Program-made: the position numbers and the translations under genes | Assembly: GCA_041558415.1 (NCBI GenBank) | Contig: JBFFEY010000023.1 | Location: forward strand, 1 to 39,008 | Length of the DNA stretch: 39,008 bases | Direction of reading: 5' to 3' | From: SG8-39 sp041558415 | Lineage (GTDB): Bacteria; Pseudomonadota; Gammaproteobacteria; Burkholderiales; SG8-39 | Notes under the pieces: model-generated | Told to the model about the DNA's origin: nothing | The model's input: the letters and a program-made list of their open reading frames with translations, nothing else | The model's database searches: none | Part shown: piece after piece, positions 1 through 6,460 of the stretch | How the letters are laid out: the number at the start of each line of letters is the position of its first letter | Position numbering within the stretch: position 1 is the first letter of the stretch

Positions 1-3000
1 ATCTCGCCCGGCACGCCGATCACCCAGGCCACGGTCACCTTCGACATCGTCGACGCCGACCGCGACGCCGACAACGTCTCCAGCGTCCGGATCGGCACCA
101 CCGAGCTGCTCGGCACGACCATCACCTGTAGCTGGGGGGCGGGCTGTACCGGCAACCAGAACTCGCGCGACAACTGGATGGGCAGCGCGATCGCCGCGCA
201 GATCAACACCAACGTTACCGGCCACAACTACACCGCGAGCACGTCGAGCAACGGCAGCCGCATCACCATCACTGCCCCGGCGGGCACCGGCGGCGAGCTG
301 AACGGCCAGCCGCTCACCGTCACCGAAAGCGGCATCGTCAACATCGTCGGCCTCAAGCTCTCCGGCGGCGCCACCTCGGGCGACGTCGAGACCGACAGCA
401 CCAACTTCACCGGCGGCCAGGACGCCAACGAAGGCCGCGCCAATGTCGGCCAGTTCGTGCGCACCAACGTCGTGCCCTGGGCCGGCCTCGGCGCAGGCGA
501 GTCGTACGAGCCCGCCGGCGCCCCGGCAGGCCTCGACAACAAGGAAGTCAAGTCGGGCGAGCCGGTCGGGCAGACCTTCAGCCACGACAGCCCGGAAGTG
601 ACCTACGGCGTCGACCGCGTCTCGCTCGTGCTGTGGAAGAGCGGCGGCGCCAACCCGCAGACCCTGACGGTGTCGCTGCGCGACAGCTGGAGCGGCACGC
701 CGATTGCGAGCGCCACCCTATCCAGCAACAACCTCGACACGAACCCGAGATGGGAGGAGCTGAAGTTCGCCGAGCCGGTACTGCTGAACGACAACCAGAA
801 GTACTACATCCGGATCGAGACGACCGACGAGAAGGTTTACGTTGGCAGGCAGGACCCGGGCGGCTACGCCAACGGCACCGAAATCGACAAGGATGGCGGC
901 ACGCAGGACGGCAAGGACGTCGCGTTCAGGCTGCCCACGCTCATCCCGGCGACCTACCCGCGTTACGCCAAGCGCACCGACTGCGCGGCCGCGCGCTGTA
1001 CCTACGACGAGGAGATGACCAACTTCGCCAACTGGTACGCCTACTACCGCAGCCGCATGCAGATGGCGAAGACCGCGATCGGCCGCGCCTTCCGCGCGAT
1101 CGACACCAGCTACCGGGTCGGCTTCATCACCATCAACCCCGGCAGCCCGGTGCAGAGCGACCGCTACCTCAAGATCGACACCTACGACACGACGCAGAAG
1201 ACGGCCTGGTACCAGCGGCTGTACGACCAGACCGACCACGGCTCGACGCCGCTGCGCGAGGCGCTGTCGCGCGTCGGCCGCTACTACGCCGGCGTGCAGA
1301 CCGGCATCAACTCGGGCATGGACACGAGCCCGATCGAGGTCTCCTGCCAGCCGAACTACACCATCCTCACCACGGACGGCTACTGGAACGGCAACGCCGG
1401 GCAAACGCTGACCGGCAGCACGATCGGCAACGAGGACAACGTCAATGCCGGTTATTCGACGCGCGCCGTGGGCGCCTACGACGGCAACCTCTCGGGCGCG
1501 AGCAGCACGCTGGCCGACGTCGCCATGTACTACTACAAGAACGACCTGCGCAGCGACCTGGCCGACAACTCGCCGACCACGCAGAAGGACAGCGCGCCGC
1601 ACCAGCACATGACGACCTTCACCGTCGGCCTCGGCCTCGCCGGCCTGCTCAACTACGACCGCAACTACGAGGAGCAGACCACGGGCGACTTCGCCGCGAT
1701 CAAGCAGGGCGCCAAGGACTGGCCGGTGCCGGCGGCGAACCAGGAGTCGGCGCTCGATGACCTGTGGCACGCGGCGGTCAACGGCCGCGGCACCTTCTTC
1801 TCGACGCGCGACCCGGTGCAGCTCACCGCCGGCGTCATCGACGCGCTGAACGCGGTGCAGTCGCGCGTCGGCGCGGGCGCCGCGGCGGCGACCTCGAACC
1901 TGCAGCCGGTGGCGGGCGACAACTTCGCCTTCACCGCGCAGTACCAGACCGTGGTGTGGACCGGCGACCTGAAGGCGCGCACCATCGACCTGTCGACCGG
2001 TATCGTCGCCAGCCGCGAGCTGTGGTCGGCGGCGGTGCTGCTCGACCAGCGCAGCCACACCAACCGCAAGATCTACACCTTCGACGCGAGCGACAACAGC
2101 GCGCCGACGACCGGCAACGGCAACCTGCTGAAGGCCTTCTGCTGGCCGGGCGCCGGGGGCACCGGGCTGTACCCGGGCTGCGCCGGCGAAGGCGAGCTAA
2201 GCGCCGCCGAGATGTCGGCCTGGGTCGACCCGACGACGCTGCTGCAGTACGGCGGCTGGACCACCGACGGCAGCGGCCGCGACGCGGCGGTCTCGGGGCC
2301 GAAGCTGGTCGACTTCCTGCGCGGCGACCAGGGGAACGAGACCACGGGCGGCACCGCGACGACGGACCTGTTCCGCGACCGCGAAAGCCTGCTCGGCGAC
2401 ATCGTCAACGCGCAGCCGGCCTACGTGAAGGCCTCGCCCTTCTCGTACAACACCGGTGCCTTCGCCGGCAAGGACCCCTATTACCAGGAGTACCGGCAGA
2501 CCACCGACGGCACCACCGGCACCCGCAAGGGCACGGTGTTCGCGGCGGCCAACGACGGCATGCTGCACGCCTTCGAGACCGACCCGGACAACAACCCCTA
2601 CTACCAGACCGCGGGCATCGTGACGGTGGCCACCTCGGACGACACCTTTACCGGCACGCTCAGCACCTCGCCCGACAGCGGCGAAGGCTCCGAGCGCTGG
2701 GCCTACATCCCGAGCATGGTGGCGCCGCGCATCAAGGCGCTGGCCGAAACGCCGCTGCTGTTCGTGCACAAGTACTACACCGATGGCACGCCGGTGGTGG
2801 CGGACATCTGCCTGAACCACAGCACCAGCGCGCCCTGCTCGTCGGTCAGCAGCTGGCGCACGATCCTGGTGGCGGGCCTGAACGCCGGCGGGCGCGGCTA
2901 CTACGCGCTCGACATCACCGACCCGGACAACCCGAGGGCGCTGTGGGAGTTCAAGGGCGGCGCCGAAGCCGACCCGGCGACCTGCGGCATGAGCGATGCG

Positions 3001-4050
3001 GCCATCGTCGGCTACAGCTCGGACTGCAGCCTCGGCTACACCTTCGGCACGCCGGTGATCGCCAAGCGCAAGCTCGACGGCAAGTGGGTGGCGTTCGTCA
3101 CCTCGGGCCACAACAACATCAACCCGGGCGACGGCAAGGGCTACCTCTACGTCATCGATGTGACGACCGGCGCTATCCTGCAGCGGATCGGCACCGGCGT
3201 GGGCTGCGACGGCGTGAGCACCACCTCGCCCTGCGTCGGCGGCACCGTGGATCCGAGCGGTCTTTCCAAGCTAAACGCCTGGGTCGACAACGCGACTTTC
3301 GACAACACCGCCGAAACGGTCTACGCGGGCGACCTGAAAGGCAACCTGTGGCGCTTCCAGCTCGATCCGGTGGAATCCGGCTACGGCACGGCCTACAAGC
3401 TGGCCACGCTGGTCGATGCGAGCAACAACCCGCAGCCGATCACCACCAAGCCCGAGCTCGGCGAAGTGTCGAACTTCCGGGTGCTGTTCGTCGGCACCGG
3501 CAAGCTGCTCGGCTCGAGCGACCTAAGCGACACGCAGCAGCAGACGATCTGGGCGATCCGCGACGACCTGACCAGCAACGCGATCAACGTACGCGGCGGC
3601 GACCTGGTGCAGCAGACGCTCAGCTCGAGCGGCTCGAGCACGCGCACCGTGACGGCGAACCCGGTCGACTTCAACACCAAGAAGGGCTGGTTCATCGACC
3701 TGATCGACAGTGGCGAGCGGGTCAACGTCGATCCGATCCTGCAGCTCGGCACGCTGGTGGTGCCGTCCAACGTACCGTCGACCGACGCCTGCGTCGCCGG
3801 CGGCACGGGCTGGATCAACTTCCTCGACTTCCGCAGCGGCAGCTACGTGCCGGGCGCCTCGCTCAACACGGCGAGCAACAAGATCTCGGCCTCGCTGGTG
3901 GTCGGTATCAACGTCGTGCAGCTGCCGGGCGGCGCGGTGAAGACCATCGTCACCACCGCGGACAACCAGCAGCTCACCCAGGAGACGCCGGTCGCACCGC
4001 CGTCGATCCAGGGCAAGCGGGTGTCCTGGCGCGAGCTGGTCGTCCAGTGA
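1..4050 (+). CDS. pilY1: PilY1-type type IV pilus tip adhesin, 5' end outside window
   Basis: Reading frame 1 is open from the first base, so the start and N-terminus lie upstream; 1349 residues are visible. PilY1 (PilC) proteins sit at the type IV pilus tip and promote pilus extension, adhesion and surface sensing. The C-terminal half carries the PilC beta-propeller signatures: VFAAANDGMLHAFETD near 2536-2583, LDITDPDNPRALWEF near 2908-2952, FVTSGHNNINPGDG near 3094-3135 and YAGDLKGNLWRF near 3322-3357. Ahead of it is a von Willebrand A-like part with NFANWYAYYRSRM (1021-1059) and ILTTDGYWNG near 1360-1390. The first 950 nt encode two further beta-rich, Thr/Ser/Gly-rich segments with no propeller or vWA motif, probably inserted domains. 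The minor pilin genes that usually precede it would be upstream of the window. The family call is firm; the domain borders are approximate. Confidence 0.9.
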   Translation: MSPGTPITQATVTFDIVDADRDADNVSSVRIGTTELLGTTITCSWGAGCTGNQNSRDNWMGSAIAAQINTNVTGHNYTASTSSNGSRITITAPAGTGGELNGQPLTVTESGIVNIVGLKLSGGATSGDVETDSTNFTGGQDANEGRANVGQFVRTNVVPWAGLGAGESYEPAGAPAGLDNKEVKSGEPVGQTFSHDSPEVTYGVDRVSLVLWKSGGANPQTLTVSLRDSWSGTPIASATLSSNNLDTNPRWEELKFAEPVLLNDNQKYYIRIETTDEKVYVGRQDPGGYANGTEIDKDGGTQDGKDVAFRLPTLIPATYPRYAKRTDCAAARCTYDEEMTNFANWYAYYRSRMQMAKTAIGRAFRAIDTSYRVGFITINPGSPVQSDRYLKIDTYDTTQKTAWYQRLYDQTDHGSTPLREALSRVGRYYAGVQTGINSGMDTSPIEVSCQPNYTILTTDGYWNGNAGQTLTGSTIGNEDNVNAGYSTRAVGAYDGNLSGASSTLADVAMYYYKNDLRSDLADNSPTTQKDSAPHQHMTTFTVGLGLAGLLNYDRNYEEQTTGDFAAIKQGAKDWPVPAANQESALDDLWHAAVNGRGTFFSTRDPVQLTAGVIDALNAVQSRVGAGAAAATSNLQPVAGDNFAFTAQYQTVVWTGDLKARTIDLSTGIVASRELWSAAVLLDQRSHTNRKIYTFDASDNSAPTTGNGNLLKAFCWPGAGGTGLYPGCAGEGELSAAEMSAWVDPTTLLQYGGWTTDGSGRDAAVSGPKLVDFLRGDQGNETTGGTATTDLFRDRESLLGDIVNAQPAYVKASPFSYNTGAFAGKDPYYQEYRQTTDGTTGTRKGTVFAAANDGMLHAFETDPDNNPYYQTAGIVTVATSDDTFTGTLSTSPDSGEGSERWAYIPSMVAPRIKALAETPLLFVHKYYTDGTPVVADICLNHSTSAPCSSVSSWRTILVAGLNAGGRGYYALDITDPDNPRALWEFKGGAEADPATCGMSDAAIVGYSSDCSLGYTFGTPVIAKRKLDGKWVAFVTSGHNNINPGDGKGYLYVIDVTTGAILQRIGTGVGCDGVSTTSPCVGGTVDPSGLSKLNAWVDNATFDNTAETVYAGDLKGNLWRFQLDPVESGYGTAYKLATLVDASNNPQPITTKPELGEVSNFRVLFVGTGKLLGSSDLSDTQQQTIWAIRDDLTSNAINVRGGDLVQQTLSSSGSSTRTVTANPVDFNTKKGWFIDLIDSGERVNVDPILQLGTLVVPSNVPSTDACVAGGTGWINFLDFRSGSYVPGASLNTASNKISASLVVGINVVQLPGGAVKTIVTTADNQQLTQETPVAPPSIQGKRVSWRELVVQ

Positions 4051-4565
4051 CGCGCCACGCGCCCGGCGCGACATCCGGCGGCAGGCTGCCCCGCGCAGCC
4101 GCCGCCGGCGTTCTGGCGGCCGGGTTTCCGCTGCTCGTCTTGGCTGCGGGCACTGCCGACGCGCAGGCCGCCGGCAGCGCAAATCGCCCGGCCCAGGCGC
4201 AAATCATCGCGCCGTCCCCGCCGGCGGTGGCCAATTCGCCGCACTACAAGGCGAACGAGCTCGACGTGCGCCCCGGCATCAAGGTGCGGGTGAATCCGCT
4301 GTACCCGGTGCGCGCCGCGCGCGAGAACGTCAGCGGCAAGGCGGTCGTCGGCCTCTACATCGATGCCAGCGGTGCGGTGGAGCGGGTCGAGATCGAGCGC
4401 GAGACACCGGCCGGCTACGGCTTCGGCGCATCCGCGGCGGGCGCCTTTCGCGCCGCGCGCTTCTCGCCGGCGATGAAGGGCGGCAAGCGGGTGCGCGCGC
4501 TGATGCGCGTCGAGATCAGCTTCGACGCGCCGACGCCGCAGGCGACCAAGACCAAGGCGCGCTGA
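4047..4565 (+). CDS. Secreted TonB C-terminal domain protein
   Basis: Encodes 172 residues. The GTG start at 4047 overlaps the pilY1 stop (GTGA), so translation is probably coupled. An N-terminal stretch with Arg residues followed by an Ala/Leu-rich core ending near ADAQA looks like a signal peptide. Residues about 85-160 match the TonB C-terminal fold: NPLYPVRAARENVSGKAVV, then VDASG-type turns (YIDASGAVERVEI), then FRAARFSPAMKGGKRV and a final beta strand. There is no long proline-rich spacer, so it is not a classical energy-transducing TonB; it is more likely a periplasmic or envelope protein working with the pilus genes. In related genomes the gene after pilY1 is often pilY2 or pilE. Its stop codon abuts the ispH stop on the other strand. 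Its function is not known. Confidence 0.75.
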   Translation: MTRHAPGATSGGRLPRAAAAGVLAAGFPLLVLAAGTADAQAAGSANRPAQAQIIAPSPPAVANSPHYKANELDVRPGIKVRVNPLYPVRAARENVSGKAVVGLYIDASGAVERVEIERETPAGYGFGASAAGAFRAARFSPAMKGGKRVRALMRVEISFDAPTPQATKTKAR

Positions 4566-5504
4566 TCAGGCGTGCGGGCGCTTGTCCACCAGCGCGCGCG
4601 GCAGCGGAAACACGACGTTTTCCTCGATCCCCTCGAGCGCGCGCACGCTGCGCGCGCCGAGCTCGCGCAGTCGCGCGATCACGGCCTGCACCAGCACCTC
4701 GGGCGCCGAGGCGCCCGCCGTGACGCCCACCCGCTGCCGGCCGGCGACCCACTCGGGCCTGAGCTCCGCGGCGCCGTCGACCATGTAGGCGGCCGCGCCG
4801 GCCTGCTCCGCCACCTCGCGCAGCCGGTTGGAGTTCGAGCTGTTCTTCGAGCCGACGACGATCACCACGTCGCACTGCGGCGCCATGATCTTCACCGCAT
4901 CCTGACGGTTCTGCGTCGCGTAGCAGATGTCGTCCTTCTTCGGGCCGCAGATCGCGGGAAAGCGCGCCTTGAGCGCCGCGACGATGCTGCGCGCGTCGTC
5001 GACCGATAGCGTGGTCTGCGTGACGTAGGCGAGCTTCTCGGGGTCGCGCACGGCGAGGCGCGCCACGTCCTCGAGCGTCTCGACCAGGTGCATGCCCCGC
5101 TCGGCCTGCCCCATGGTGCCCTCGGCCTCCGGATGGCCGCGGTGGCCGATCATCACCACCTCGAGCCCGGCCGCCAGCATCTTGGCCACTTCGACGTGCA
5201 CCTTGGTGACCAGCGGGCAGGTGGCGTCGAACACGTTTAGGCCGCGCGCCTCGGCGTCGCGCCGCACCGCCTGCGGCACGCCGTGCGCGCTGAAGATCAC
5301 GGTGCTGCCGGCCGGCACTTCGTCGAGTTCCTCGACGAATATCGCGCCCTTGGCGCGCAGGTCTGCGACGACGCTGCGGTTGTGCACGATCTCGTGGCGC
5401 ACGTAGATCGGCGCGCCGTAGCGCGCCAGCGCGCGTTCGACGATCTCGATCGCGCGCTCGACCCCGGCGCAGAAGCCGCGCGGATTGGCGAGGATCACCT
5501 GCAT
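4566..5504 (-). CDS. ispH: 4-hydroxy-3-methylbut-2-enyl diphosphate reductase
   Basis: Last enzyme of the MEP isoprenoid pathway; it reduces HMBPP to IPP and DMAPP with a [4Fe-4S] cluster. From the ATG at 5504 the protein has 312 residues (E. coli has 316). The three cluster cysteines are present at C12 (RGFCAGV), C96 (DATCPLV) and C194 (DDICYATQN), with the catalytic Glu126 in HPEAEGT and the substrate-binding SKNSSNSNRL loop. An in-frame ATG at 5519 would add MHNRA. I prefer 5504 because it aligns with the family and because a CACAAT hexamer lies exactly 6 nt upstream of it. It is the last gene of the murJ-to-ispH run on this strand; dxs and ispA, also on minus, serve the same pathway about 25 kb away. 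Confidence 0.97.
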   Translation of the reverse strand: MQVILANPRGFCAGVERAIEIVERALARYGAPIYVRHEIVHNRSVVADLRAKGAIFVEELDEVPAGSTVIFSAHGVPQAVRRDAEARGLNVFDATCPLVTKVHVEVAKMLAAGLEVVMIGHRGHPEAEGTMGQAERGMHLVETLEDVARLAVRDPEKLAYVTQTTLSVDDARSIVAALKARFPAICGPKKDDICYATQNRQDAVKIMAPQCDVVIVVGSKNSSNSNRLREVAEQAGAAAYMVDGAAELRPEWVAGRQRVGVTAGASAPEVLVQAVIARLRELGARSVRALEGIEENVVFPLPRALVDKRPHA

Positions 5505-5510
5505 GGCGCG

Positions 5511-5516
5511 ATTGTG
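5511..5516 (-). promoter_or_regulatory. Candidate -10 element of ispH (CACAAT)
   Basis: On the minus strand CACAAT is followed by six bases (CGCGCC) and then the ispH ATG at 5504. The same spacing occurs at dxs, dedA and xseB. No convincing -35 box is visible. It matches TATAAT at 4 of 6 positions. If used, the transcript would start at or next to the ATG. Confidence 0.4.
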
Positions 5517-5535
5517 CACCTTTTCGCCGGACGCC

Positions 5536-5979
5536 TCAGAGCAGCGCGATCAGCTCGGCCTCGAAGCGCACGCGGCGTCCGGCGAGCGGGTGGTTGAAGT
5601 CCACTTCGACGTTGCGGGCATCCAGGCTGCGCACCAGGCCGACGTGGCGCGCGCCGTCGGGTGACGAGAACTCGACCGCGGCGCCCGCCTCGAGCGCGAT
5701 CGACGCGTCGAACGCGCTGCGCGGCATCGTCTGCACCAGCGCCGCGCGGTGCTCGCCGAAAGCCTCCTCCGGCTCGAGCTGGAACACGCGTCGCGCGCCC
5801 GGCCCTTGCGCGAGCATCGCCTCCAGGCAGCGCTCGAGACCCGGCGCCAGCTCGCCGCTGCCCAGCGCCAGGGTGGCCGGCGTGCCGCCGAAGGTCGACA
5901 GCACCTCGGTGCCATCGGCGAGCGCGATGCGGTAGTGCAGCGTGACGAGCCGCGCCTGCTTCGCGGAAGGCTCAGCCAC
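5536..5979 (-). CDS. fkpB: FKBP-type peptidyl-prolyl cis-trans isomerase, FkpB/SlpA type
   Basis: A 147-residue cytoplasmic prolyl isomerase of the SlyD/FkpB group. It starts with VTLHYRIALADGTEVLSTF, followed by LGSGELAPGLERCLEAM and EEAFGEHRAALVQTMPRSAF, the flap insertion and the closing NHPLAGRRVRFEAEL typical of the family. There is no His-rich metal-binding tail, which separates it from SlyD. Its ATG overlaps the lspA stop by 8 nt, so it is translationally coupled. The order lspA-fkpB-ispH is conserved in Pseudomonas and betaproteobacteria. Confidence 0.92.
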   Translation of the reverse strand: MAEPSAKQARLVTLHYRIALADGTEVLSTFGGTPATLALGSGELAPGLERCLEAMLAQGPGARRVFQLEPEEAFGEHRAALVQTMPRSAFDASIALEAGAAVEFSSPDGARHVGLVRSLDARNVEVDFNHPLAGRRVRFEAELIALL

Positions 5980-6460
5980 GCGGCGCCGCCTCCCCCGCGT
6001 CGCGATGCAGGAAACCCTCGAGGATCACCAGGCCGGCGCCCACCGTGATGCCGCTGTCGGCGACGTTGAACGCCGGCCAGTGCCAGCCGAAGGCGTGCAG
6101 GTCGACGAAGTCCACCACGTGGCCGTAGAGCAGGCGGTCGATCAGGTTGCCAATCGCGCCGCCGAGGATCAGCGCCAGGCCGGTGCACAGCAGGCGCCGC
6201 TCGGGCGTGCGCAGGATCAGCCAGGACACGACCAGCGCCGCGCCGATCGCGATCGCCGCGAAGAGCAGCGTCTGCCAGCCCGACGCGTCGGCGAGGAAGC
6301 TGAACGCCGCGCCGCGGTTGAAGACCAGCACCAGATTGAAGAAGCCGGTGACCTCGAAGCGCTCGCCCGGCACCAGGGCCTCGAGCATCGCCAGCTTGCT
6401 GAAACGGTCGGCGACCAGCACCGCCGCGGCGAGCGCGAACCAGGCGGCCGCCCTAGGCAT
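5972..6460 (-). CDS. lspA: Lipoprotein signal peptidase II
   Basis: Inner-membrane aspartic protease that removes the signal peptide of prolipoproteins after diacylglyceryl transfer. It has 162 residues with four hydrophobic segments (about 5-17, 63-81, 92-107, 134-150). The conserved boxes are FNRGAAFSFL (47-56), GGAIGNLIDRL (100-110) and FNVADSGI (131-138). The catalytic dyad should be D117 (GHVVDF) and D135 (VADSG). It overlaps ileS by 8 nt upstream and fkpB by 8 nt downstream. It is full length and I see nothing missing. Confidence 0.97.
   Translation of the reverse strand: MPRAAAWFALAAAVLVADRFSKLAMLEALVPGERFEVTGFFNLVLVFNRGAAFSFLADASGWQTLLFAAIAIGAALVVSWLILRTPERRLLCTGLALILGGAIGNLIDRLLYGHVVDFVDLHAFGWHWPAFNVADSGITVGAGLVILEGFLHRDAGEAAPRG

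Noticed and set aside
633..3111. Several long frames inside pilY1 on both strands (633-1760, 718-2058, 2197-3111)
   Set aside because: Shadows of PilY1; the PilY1 frame carries the propeller signatures.
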